Source of the DNA: Primula veris
Lineage: Eukaryota > Streptophyta > Magnoliopsida > Ericales > Primulaceae
Direction of reading: 5' to 3'
Length of the DNA stretch: 64,000 bases
Assembly (NCBI GenBank): GCA_963682055.1
Contig: OY821741.1
Location: 18,591,211-18,655,210 of the forward strand
Shown here in pieces: positions 25,617 through 35,306 of this stretch. The notes below the pieces were generated by a model that was given only the letters and a program-made list of their open reading frames with translations, was not told the origin of the DNA and searched no databases. Made by a program: the position numbers and the translations under genes. Position 1 is the first letter of the stretch, and the number at the start of each line of letters is the position of its first letter.

Positions 25617-25761
25617 ACATCAAACTACTTATTCCAAGTATAACCATTATGTACTTATAAAATGATATCAAACTATCTGGCTAATTTTAACAATGATTTC
25701 AGAGCTTACATGACGGGTATCAAACCACTTATTCCAAGTATAACCATTATGTACTTATAAA
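25617..25761. repeat. Direct repeat of about 44 bp, 100 bp apart
   Basis: The block ATCAAACTACTTATTCCAAG...TATGTACTTATAAA at 25,618-25,661 recurs nearly unchanged at 25,718-25,761. It lies where an exon of the zinc-knuckle gene is expected, so a local tandem duplication or rearrangement may have replaced that exon. Confidence 0.75.
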
Positions 25762-26149
25762 TAGTGATATATACCTTTCCATTACACTGTGAGCAATCTG
25801 GTCGAGATCTTTCAACTCCATATTCAGTACAAGGAGTATAACCTCTTCCCCTACAACTAGGGCAAGGTAATTCTCTAATATACTTCCCATTTGACCAAAC
25901 CAAGACCTAGGCTTAGGTGAACCAGCAAAAATATTCCTGGGGACAACATAATCTAAATGTTACTATTCCTTTTCATTTTTGCTTTTTTGCATTGCAAATG
26001 TTGATTTTTTTTATTCGATAATATTGGATAAATTTATGTAGAGCTGCTATTATATACTGGGTGTACTTATAAACGAGCAAGGAGTTCAAACCTTGGCTGC
26101 ATATCGACCCCCATGCCGAAGAGGTCCTCTGAAGGATCATAAGTCATAA

Positions 26150-27150
26150 CCACTCTGAAAATATGAACATTTAAGGTATATAAACCTTGGTCTACACTAC
26201 AATAGCCTCCAAGATCCCAAGGTCCCGTGTCCGTTGACGTATTACCTTGGAGGCTATTGTAAATTGACGAAGGAATATATCCTGATAATTGATTATGTGA
26301 AATGAGAAGCGTAGTAAGAGACATAGATAAGACCGGGAGTAATCCAGAAAATTGATTGTGTGATATCAATAATACGTCAACGGCCACGGGTAGGATTGGG
26401 AATAATCCATGAAGAAAGTTGTGGGAGATATCAAACATATAAAGGTTTTTAAATTTTGAGATTAAGAGTTGTTGGACAGTACCATTCAATTTATTTGATG
26501 AAAGCAAAGGATGAGTCAGGTTCACGAGGTTTACAATGGAATGAGGAATGGGACCTTGGAGGCTATTGTAGTGTAGACCAAGGTACTCTAATGATGATTC
26601 GTTTTGAATGTCTGGAATCGTGCCGGTAAGTTGATTATAACTCAAGTACAATGATAACAAGGACGGAATAGTAAAGATGCAAGGTGGTATTGTTTCATTG
26701 AGGCTGTTGGACTTCAGAGTTAATGACTTGAGTTTTTTAAGACTTAAGATTGTGATTGAGATTTGAGAATGGAAATCGTTATGAGCCAAGTCGGCTTGAG
26801 TTAGGTTGCCAATTGATACAAGAATAGACCCAGAAAAATTGCGGAAAGAAAGCGATAGATGAGTTAAAGACTTCAGCCTTCCTATTGAAGCTGACAGGCT
26901 TCCTGTCAAACCCGTCATGAAAAGATCTAAATATCTTAAGGATGTTAGAGCAGAGAGATCCATGAATGGGCCGGAGAGAGAGTTGGCACTGAGATCCGGT
27001 ACATGTAGGCCCGTTAGGCTGGATATCGTGTTGGGCAGTATTGAGCCCACTAGGCCCTCTTGGTAGACGTAGGGAGGTTACGGAGGATTGGGCCTGGTTA
27101 CAGGTGACTTCGCCCATGAGCAGGTGGGCTGGGCTGGGCTGGGTCCCATG
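26150..27150 (-). pseudogene. Leucine-rich-repeat protein fragment, frameshifted
   Basis: About 300 residues of plant extracellular LRRs (consensus LxxLxLxxNxLxGxIP) are seen, e.g. LKKLKSLTLKSNSLNETIP and LSLYLSYNQLTGTIPDI. They are preceded by an N-terminal cap relic (VTCNQAQSSVTSLRLPRG). This resembles the ectodomain of a receptor-like protein. The cap is joined to the LRRs by at least two 1-bp frame errors: an extra G near 27,055 and a missing base near 27,109. No transmembrane segment follows; the ORF runs straight into the first exon of the zinc-knuckle pseudogene. Upstream, a CAGCCCAGCCCA repeat lies near 27,125. It is a truncated pseudogene fragment. Confidence 0.8.
26187..26583. repeat. 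Inverted repeat inside the LRR fragment
   Basis: A 29-bp segment at 26,187-26,215 (containing GGTCTACACTACAATAGCC) is the exact reverse complement of 26,555-26,583. The arms are about 340 bp apart. A related direct-orientation block (CCTTGGAGGCTATTGTA) also occurs near 26,252. It looks like an inverted duplication of one LRR unit. Confidence 0.75.
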
Positions 27151-27385
27151 TTAGACTCATCGAGTGTTGGGTGGTTGATATGAAGGCTATGAGAGCTTGT
27201 CTGTCCTGAGTCGGGTCCGAGTTAGCGAGTTGCGGACCGGTGCGAGGGTGGCAGTTAGGACTATTAGTGCTAGACAGAGGTTTATAGTGGCCATTTTGGG
27301 TTTGGGGGTTAGTTTCTCACTTTATATCTATACAATTTTTGGGGTGGGGTATCTGTATTTCCAAGCAACAATTGTTACGCCCCTC
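27151..27385. other. Unassigned sequence between LRR fragment and Copia LTR
   Basis: About 235 bp of GC-richer sequence with no recognised coding family. An 87-codon open frame over it has no recognisable domain and runs into the LTR, so it is not called. Confidence 0.4.
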
Positions 27386-29440
27386 TGTTGGATTCGTAAA
27401 AAGATCGGTAGAAAAACTAGTAACAAAATAATAGAAAAAAATATAAGAGGGTGGAAATGAATTTTTATTATTTTGGTGTGTCTTATAAAAATAAAAATAT
27501 CACTTATTTATACTAAATTCAACATGAATGTAGGAAATAAAATGTTACATAGTTTTAATCACATGAACCCATGATCTAAAAAAAAAAAAAACTTATAAAA
27601 TATAAATGTTAAATCTATGATCTCTAAAAACTTATAAAATATAAATGCTAAATAATAATAATACTACAAAATTAATACCATGCAAATTACTTTTTTTCAA
27701 CATTCCCCCTTAATCTTATTTGGTAACTCCGAGCATAATTCTCAATTTTCGAAAATCTTCGTATTTGAGAGCCTTCGTAAAAATATCCGCCAATTGATCT
27801 CGTGACTTCGCATATTTTACTTCAACATCCTTATTTTCAATACACTTGCGAATAAAATGATAACGCGTGTCGATATGCTTACTTCGATCATGAAATACCG
27901 GATTTTTTGTAAGGGCAATCGCGGACTTATTATCAACAAACACTTTCGTAACTTCATTTTGTGGCATCCCCAATTCTTTCAACAAATTTCGTAACCAAAT
28001 CGCATGACAAATATAAGAATTAGCGGCAACATATTCGGCTTCACATGTAGATAGTGTCACAATTGGTTGTTTTTTTGAACTCCAAGTAAAAGCCGTATCT
28101 GCCATATAAAAAACAAAGCCACTTGTACTTTTACGATCATCAATATCACCTCCCCAATCGCTATCACTTTAGGCAATCAACTCAAAATTATTAGAAAATG
28201 AGTAATTTAATCCAAAATCAACCGTACCTTTTATATAACGGAAGATTCGTTTCGCGGCATTCCAATGCGACAAAGTTGGAGCTTCCATATAACCGCTAAT
28301 AAGTCCAACTTCATATAAAATATTTGGTCGAGTAATAGTTAAATATCGTAAGCTTCCAACAAGACTCTTAAAAAACGTCGGATCCACACTTTAATCCTCA
28401 AAATATTTCGATAATTTTATAGCACAATATATCGGGGTATTTATCGGCTTACACCCATCCATTTTAAACTTTTTAAGGATGTTTTTTGAATACCCTTCTT
28501 GCGAAATAAAAATTTCATTTTTATTTTGTTTCACCTCAATTCCAAGATAATACGACATAAGATCAAAATCCGTCATTTCAAATTCACGACTCATTACCCT
28601 TTTAAAATCCTCAAATAATTTCGGATTATTTTCCGTAAAAATCAAATCATCAACATATAGGCAAACAATCAAAATATCACCATTTTTATCCATTTTCACA
28701 TAAAGAGAATGCTCATGGGGACACCTTATAAGATTATTTTCTTGGAAATACTTATCAATTCTAGTATTGCAAGCTCTCAGGGCTTGTTTCAAACCGTAAA
28801 GCGCTTTTTTCAATTTTAAAACTTTATTTTCAAATCGCATAATCTCATAACCCGGTGGTTGTTGCAAATAAACTTCTTCTTCTAAATTTCCATTTAAAAA
28901 CGCCGATTTTACATCCGTTTGGTTTATTTTTCAATTATTTTGGGCGGCCAAAGAAATTAAAAATCTAATAATTTATAGACGAGCTACGGGAGCAAATACC
29001 TCATCAAAATTGATGCCGACCCTTTGGTTGTATCCTTTTGCGACCAACCTTACTTTATATTTTTCGACTTCTCCTTTTGCATTTTTTTTCTCTTTATAAA
29101 CCCATTTAGCACCAATAGCTTTGTGCCCTTTCGGTAAATCCGCAAACTCCCACGTATAATTTTTTATTATCGAGTCCATTTCCTCATCCATAGCTTTTCT
29201 CCAATTTTTATTTTTCATCGCCTCTCCATAACCTATCGGTTCACAACCCGTAAAAAGACAAAATAGAGTAACATTATTAACATTTTCCGTTATCTCATAT
29301 AACTCTTGCATAGTGCGGAAACGTGGCGTTCTTTCGCTAGAACTTTCGCCAATTGACGATTATGGTTGGATTTGTGATTGTGGTGATGGAGATGGAGTAG
29401 CGAGCTCTTCTTACATTTCGATTTACACTTCTTCTTTATC
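27386..29440 (-). mobile_element. Truncated Copia retrotransposon: 3' LTR plus RT/RNase H
   Basis: One LTR (27,386-27,702, 317 bp, TG...CA) follows a polypurine tract (AAGGGGGAA on the minus strand). Upstream on the minus strand are Copia pol pieces. They are an RT start (WRKAMDEEMDSIIKNYTW, AIGAKWVYKEK) at 28,973-29,311, an RT core with LYVDDLIFTEN and KKALYGLKQA at 28,391-28,867, and RNase H with SKKQPIVTLSTCEAEYVAA and SRDQLADIFTKAL at 27,716-28,105. In-frame stops separate the pieces. Gag, protease, integrase and the other LTR are missing, so the element is a dead 5'-truncated copy. The RNase H motif suggests the Tork lineage; this is a tentative placement. Confidence 0.85.
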
Positions 29441-29939
29441 GTCATACTAAGGAAAAAAATTATTTGGAAACTACATATACAAAAATTTAGATAAACTAGA
29501 AAAAATACATCAGATTATTACTAAAAGTCTATAAACATTCATTCTTTTTAAATTAAGCCTTGATCTTCTCTACTTTTTAGCCATTATTCTTTCCACTCTC
29601 CTTCTCTACCTCTTTCCTTCGGTTTATATTTTAATTGTTTTCAAACATAAACATACATCACTCTGAAGAAGTTGAAGGCTTGTGTTAATTTCAAGGTAGG
29701 GTTTGTTGAAGTTCATCTTATTCTATGTATAATTTATTTATTTTAAACTAAACATATATTACCACGAGACCAAATACCAACATAATTAGCTTACTACAAG
29801 CGCAGTAAGCTTTAGAAAGAAAAATACATCAACAAAATAAACATTATTTGAATATTAAAATAAAACAAGGAAAAGGGAGAAAAAAAAGAAAATATTTACA
29901 GCCTAAAAAAACTCTCTTACTCTTGCTAAATATAAAAAG
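29441..29939. other. AT-rich spacer without recognised genes
   Basis: Nothing recognisable apart from short poly-A/T tracts. It lies between the truncated Copia element and a CG-containing tandem array. Confidence 0.4.
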
Positions 29940-29964
29940 CCTTACTAATAGAGTGGAGACACCA

Positions 29965-30172
29965 AAAAGTTACAGAATGTTTTCGCGAGCGATCGGCGAC
30001 CTATTGAGACCGATCGATGAAGTCACAAAAAAGTTATAGAATGTTTTCGCGACCGATCGGTGGAGTCACAAAAAGTTACAGAATCTTTTCGCGACCGATC
30101 GGCGACCTATTGCGACCGATTGGTGGAGTCACAAAAAGTTATATAATGTTTTAACAACCGATTGGCGACCTA
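29965..30172. repeat. Tandem array of about 62-bp units with CGACCGATCGG motifs
   Basis: About 3.5 units follow one another, each with AAAAAGTTACAGAATGTTTTC, then GCGACCGATCGGCGACC, then TATTGCGACCGAT and GGTGGAGTCAC. One unit lacks its middle part. The motif CGACCGATCG also forms an array at 53.3 kb. Confidence 0.8.
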
Positions 30173-30707
30173 AAATCACACACCCAATTAACTCTCAATA
30201 GCTCACCAATCACACACCCAATTACATCTAAATCACGCAACGGTCATATATACCCACTAGACAATTTGGAGCGTATAAAACTCCCCAAATAACTCTCAAA
30301 AGCTCACCAATCGCGCATCCAATTACATAGCAATTAAATCCAAAATCAAAGCAAGAAAAAGTTTTATAATACCCAATAATTATTCACGTTCATAGATTCT
30401 TTTCCAAACACGCGTTTTCACTTTATCATCAAATTTCGCATCCTCTCCTATTGTAACACAATTGCCTACCACTTCCACAATCACACATACCCACACAATA
30501 GCTATAACTCGTTAGGAATCAATCATTCTACCATACGATCTTTCAATCATGCAAACTTTGACCCAAACATGACACGGGTGATTCTTATCGATGACGTGTC
30601 CCTAGAAAACACGTCAAAGAAATTCTATCGCCAAAATAATTCTATTCGACACGATTGGTTTCACTTGCTTAACATATGAAGAATGAAAGACACCCCAATC
30701 CCCAGTC
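30173..30707. other. Noncoding stretch downstream of the array
   Basis: A second short duplication is visible (CTCACCAATC...CACCCAATTACAT near 30,205 and near 30,303). No gene or named element is recognised. Confidence 0.4.
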
Positions 30708-30965
30708 ATGTTTAATACACACAAAGTGCACTGTAAATTGAGTTGAAATTTATCCGTTTTCTGTAGTCAAGACAGACCTACTAAAATCACGTACTACAAC
30801 TCTACTGATAGTGTGTCTATTTACATCTAAAATTGTAAACATATAACTTATATTCTATTAGAACCGACAGTCTAATCTTTCATGTGTAAATTGTACTATA
30901 CACACTAGATATCTACTAAATAGTATAATAGACACTTATTTAGTCATTTAAACAATAATGGTAAA
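30708..30965. repeat. Dispersed repeat R, copy B
   Basis: About 258 bp align with 10,089-10,340 in AP2 intron 2. Both start at CATGTTTAATACAC and end near TAGACACTTATTT. The two copies share perhaps three quarters of their positions by eye. The family is unknown. Confidence 0.7.
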
Positions 30966-31307
30966 TAACAATTGCTCATATTATTCTTATTAAATAGATC
31001 AATTCAAAACATTGTTAAATATAAATAAAAAAACAAGCTTGTATTTTACTATATTTCTAAGACCGCCATGGTGGAGACTTTTAAAAGTAGAAAATACTAC
31101 TATAAAAGGAACAAAAAAGAATGTAATTTTTTAACGTGCCACTTTTAAAACTTTTGGAACTATGAACTATCAGCAACTTCCCCTAAAGTTAATTTTATAG
31201 GATGAGTTGAATATGCCATCAAATTTGTCTACGAAAAAGAAATTGAGGAAAAGGACCGACGAGCCAACTAATATACTAGTATGAAAATGGCCAGTTGCTA
31301 TATATAT

Positions 31308-33195
31308 ATTTTTTTTTTAAATGAATTGTGGGGGAAATCCCACTTTTTTATTTATTAAGAATAATGGAAATAAATAGTATCACAAAGTGGCACTAACATT
31401 ACAAGAATTGAAATAAAGAAATATAAACAAAGAACTTTACAACTTGTTGGACTACTTAATAAATAACCATAAACTGAAGGGACTAGATGTATATATATAC
31501 TGGACTATGTATTACACAGCCCAGATATACACGTGTAAGAAATCCCCCATTTCTTCTGAGAATAGAGACCGTCTTCACTGAGGAGAGAGAAACTCTCATT
31601 CTTCACCAAATAACCTTCATCGCAGGTCCTTTTTCACCATTTTCCTTTATCAAAACCTTAGATTTGGGAGCCCTTTGGCTTCCAGATCAATTATTTTCTT
31701 CAATAACATAGGCAAGTCTCGTTTTTCTATGAATTCTTTAAACCCCTCTTTGCATCCACTGTTAGCCAACATATCTGCTGCGCAATTAACTTCTCGTACT
31801 ACGTGCTTCACCAGGTATTCTTTGCCTTTTAACCTACTCTTAATCTCATCTATGACATATCTAATTAACCAAGGAACTGTAATATTTTTTGTTATTATAT
31901 TTACCAGTTGTAGTGAATCAGTTTCCAGAATAATATCATTCAAATCCGATAGTTGTAGCATCATTAACATAGCTTTAGCTTCTGATTCTATAGCTGAAAC
32001 ACTTGTAATTTTAGCCTGAAACCCATAGATGAAATTCCCATTTGGACCTCTAATTAATCCACCAACACCACTAGAATTCGAAGAAGGTTTATAGCACCCA
32101 TCAATATTAATTTTCACATACCCAGTAGGAGGATTTAGCCATTTCACTATTGAAACTTTTTTGACTTTTGCAACCTTTTCTTTGAGAATTATATCATTTA
32201 TGCTCCAATTCATAGGAAAAATTCTATTATTTTTGGAACATAAGTATAATGTATCAGTGACCTTAGAGCATATACCAGTAGCTATCATTACCTTGTTGTT
32301 GAATTTATAATTGCACCTTGCTTTCCAAATCTCCCAGACAATAATAGATGGTAGAATTTTGAGCATAAAAGAATTGATTTTGTTTGTACCTTCTTTTGAG
32401 ATAGACCACCACTTTAGAAATCTTCCTTTAATACTAATATTAGTATTAATAATACCCATCAAACCATCAAACTTTGTCCATACTTCAGTTGCAATTTTCC
32501 CTGTACTAAACAGATGCTCCCTTTCTTCTTCTTTAACACCACAGCATTCACACTTTGAAGCTAACTGAATACCAAATTTCCTAATTGCAGATTCTAAAGG
32601 CAGAGAGTTGTTGAACAATTTCCATACAAAACAAGTGATTTTAAGAGGTAATGCTGAATCCCATTTGTACTGATTAAACCAGTTAGCTTCATACTTCATT
32701 CTTGTATTTTCCCAAGCAGACTTAAAAGAGAAATTTCCCAGCTTTTCCTTGTTCCAAATTAATTCATCTTTGCCATATTTATTAATAATGAAATCTTCTT
32801 TGAACAGGTGTCTGAGATGTATTGGAATATGCTCATTTATACTCTGACTATCCCAGGTACCATTTTTTAACAAGTCTTTAATCCTTAAACTATTATGAAT
32901 ACTTGCATCATTAATTTTCCCTGAGCCCAACCAATTATCTAGGTTTACAGAACAGTTCCCATCTCCAACTAGCCATTGCATACTTTCTTCTGCTTTGTCT
33001 CTTGCTAGATACATTCTACTCCATGTGTTATTCCCTTTTTTAGCTTTAGCCTCAACATAATGAACTTTTTTGCAATATTTGGCTTTCATAAATTTAGCCC
33101 ACAAAGAATTGGAAGTTCTAAACTTCCATCACAATTTCAGAGAATAAGCTGCTGCAAGTCTGCTTATATATTTTATACTTATCAAGTCTGCTTTT
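31308..33195 (-). mobile_element. 5'-truncated LINE with zinc-binding RT tail and RNase H
   Basis: A 484-codon open frame (33,104-31,650) encodes the C-terminal part of a plant L1-type ORF2. In order it has SLWAKFMKAKY, VGDGNCSVNLDNWLG, a zf-RVT-like block (LPLKITCFVWKLFNNSLPLE with CECCG), and an RNase H domain. The RNase H catalytic acids sit in NIDGCYKP, IESEAKAML, ETDSLQLVN and VNCAADMLA. The homology continues upstream to about 33,190 but with a stop. The endonuclease and RT core are absent. A T-run at 31,308-31,318 on plus is probably the poly(A) tail. The long open frame suggests a fairly young insertion. It lies just upstream of the NBS-LRR remnant and may have displaced its 5' end. 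Confidence 0.85.
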
Positions 33196-33586
33196 TCTCT
33201 AACTTAGCAGATCTGGTTCATATCACCCCATCTATTAAACAAGATACTACGGAGTATTAGTATTCCCAATTTCTGAAATAAAAGATCAGCTTGGCTTGGG
33301 GTATAGAAGATGATCTACAAAGGCTTAAAAACATTATGTCCTCTGTATATGCAGTCCTTTTAGATGCTCGGGAAAAACAAGGATCTAACCATCAATTCAG
33401 GGATTGGCTCGGGAAGCTCCCCGAAGCTCTCTACGAAGCAGAAATCGTATTGGATAAGTTTGAGATGGATGCTTTACGCCGTAAAATATTTGGTCAAAGC
33501 ATCACAAGCAAAGTAAAAAACTTCTTTTCTCCCCGAAATCAAGTTGTTTTCGGTTTCAAGATGGCTCATAAAGTAAAAAAAAAAAA

Positions 33587-34569
33587 TGGCAATTAATATA
33601 CACATACCCTACACCTATTATATTAACAAAAATATATCATCAAAAACATATCTTATATTAATAATTAATAAAAAAACAAAAAATCATATTTATCACTCAT
33701 GATCTATTTCATCTCTCACTCTCCTCCTCTCATTCTCTCTCCAATCTATCTCTGCTCCTGCTTCTCGCTCTCTCTCCTCCTCCTTCTCATTCTCTTTGAT
33801 CTCTCTTCCTCATCTCTGTTTTCCATCTCTCGCTCTTCTTTTTTCTCACTCTCTCCTCCATCTTTTCTCTCTCTCCAATATTTCTTTCATTCTCCTTCTC
33901 GCTCTCTCCGATCTCTCTTTCTTCCGTTCTCTTTCCGATCTCTCTCTCAGTCTTCATTTCTTTTTTTTTAATCTCTCTCTCCTCCTCATTCCCTCTTTCC
34001 GGTGTTTCTTTCCTTCTCTCTCCGATCTCTCTATTCGGTAGAAATTGAAACGGAGACATCCGTCGGAATGAACGGCGAGTGTGTAAAGCGAGCTCGAAAA
34101 CTCAAGATTGATGTCGACGGAGATGTGGTCATCAAATGAGAGACCCACGACGTGCTAGTTCGAGATCGGAGGACGGACATATGTTGAATATGTTAACTGT
34201 TATATAAGGTTGAAAAATAAGTATATGAATTCCGTGAATTAATAGTATGAAGTTGAAAATTATGGATATGAATTATGTGAATAAGGATATCAATTCTGTA
34301 AATTGGGGTATGAAATTTGAAAATAATTCTGAACTTTACAAATTAGAGTACGAACTTTTGAAATAAGAGTATGAACTTTTGGAATAAGAGTATGAACTTT
34401 TGAAATAAGGTATGAAAATATACAAATTAGGGTATGAACTTTTTGAATAAGGGTATGAAATATACAAATTATGTTATGAACTTTTGGATATTTTTTGTTA
34501 ATTAGAAATTTTTGGATATGTTTTTGTTAATTTAATTTCAAAAGTATTATGTTTTATTAATTTATCCTT
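33587..34569. mobile_element. Family F non-autonomous element inside the NBS-LRR gene
   Basis: A roughly 980-bp insert splits the codons for MAHKVKK from IRKEFDEIAADRS. It has an A-rich start (CCTACACCTATTATATTAAC), a 300-bp CT tract, a core shared with 22,440-22,550 (CTCGAAAACTCAAGATTGATG), an array of TATGAACTTTTGGAATAAG-type units, and the end TTTTATTAATTTATCC. The junctions fall in A-runs, so the target duplication is unclear (possibly TAAAAAAA). The end sequences are loosely inverted. This suggests a Mutator-like or other TIR element, but superfamily is unproven. Confidence 0.7.
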
Positions 34570-35109
34570 AAAAAAATTAGGAAAGAGTTCGATGAGATAG
34601 CTGCAGATAGAAGTAAATTCAATTTGATTAAGAGATATGAGGAGAGAGTTATTATACGTATGGAGTTGACCCACTCGTTTATCCGACCTGGGGATGTTAT
34701 AGGGAGAGACAGTGATATAGAGATGTCATCACTTTTTTGCTAAAAAGAAATGGTCTTGGGAATGTGTCAATTCTTTCAATTTTTGGATTAGGTGGTATGG
34801 GAAAGACCGCACTATCTCAGATGGTGTTTAATGATAAGAGAGTAATTGGAAATTTGGACTTAAGATTGTGGAAATGCATTTCAGAGGATTTTGATTTACT
34901 ACTAATAGTTAGAAAAATTCTTAAGTCACTCAGAATTGAGAATTGTGACAATTTGGAATTAGAACAATTACAAATTCGCCTTCGTGAGAGGCTATATGAT
35001 AAGCAATATTTTCTTATCCTCGATGATGTTTGGATTGAGAACTGTGCTAAATGGGTTGAGTTGAAAAATTTGCTGATAGGTGGTGCTAAAGGGAGCAAAA
35101 TTATTGTTA

Positions 35110-35306
35110 TGTCAGAAACAAAGAATAATTAGCAATTAGTTGGCAGTTTAGTATTATAGAAACTTGTAGAAAGTTGTAGTGTACTTATATAATATAGAAG
35201 CTTCTAGAGAGTTGTAGTGCAGTTACTACTAGCATATATAAAGGCAGCAGTTAATAGAGATTAACAGAATATAAGAAAAGTATTTTCTGTAAATCTAAAT
35301 TTCACA
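35110..35306 (+). repeat. Left LTR of the Copia element in the NBS-LRR gene
   Basis: This LTR is 197 bp and contains ATATATAAAGGC as a probable TATA box. It ends TTTCACA and is followed by a tRNA-Met-type primer-binding site. Confidence 0.88.

Larger units (their letters stand above)
23590..26147 (-). pseudogene. DnaJ-type Cys-rich / CCHC zinc-knuckle protein, decayed gene
   Basis: Exons on the minus strand resemble a conserved plant protein that has a DnaJ-like CxxCxGxG block followed by C-terminal CCHC knuckles. Segments are 26147-26092 (MTYDPSEDLFGMGVD), 25936-25775 (NIFAGSPKPRSWFG, then ELPCPSCRGRGYTPC and CSQCNGK), 25461-25332 (SPLKVKEDDVDNLDLKLDV), about 24893-24804 (LNAKTGLFSKRMKIIHRDP), 24112-24010 (AARKHASESMKTFFSD) and 23826-23590 (HKRHYCPEL, CQLCGEKGHNKRTC, and in another frame CCRVCGKPGHNQRTC). 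There is a 1-bp loss before the Cys-rich block, and one Cys is replaced by Tyr (TEYGVE). The expected exon after CNGK was not found. A small double indel removes the first CxxC pair of the knuckle, and the last knuckle is out of frame. I call it a pseudogene. The family is known to me only as an uncharacterised zinc-knuckle protein. Confidence 0.72.

Noticed and set aside
27197..27460. 87-codon plus-strand frame
   Set aside because: It runs from unassigned sequence into the Copia LTR and has no recognisable domain beyond a short hydrophobic stretch.
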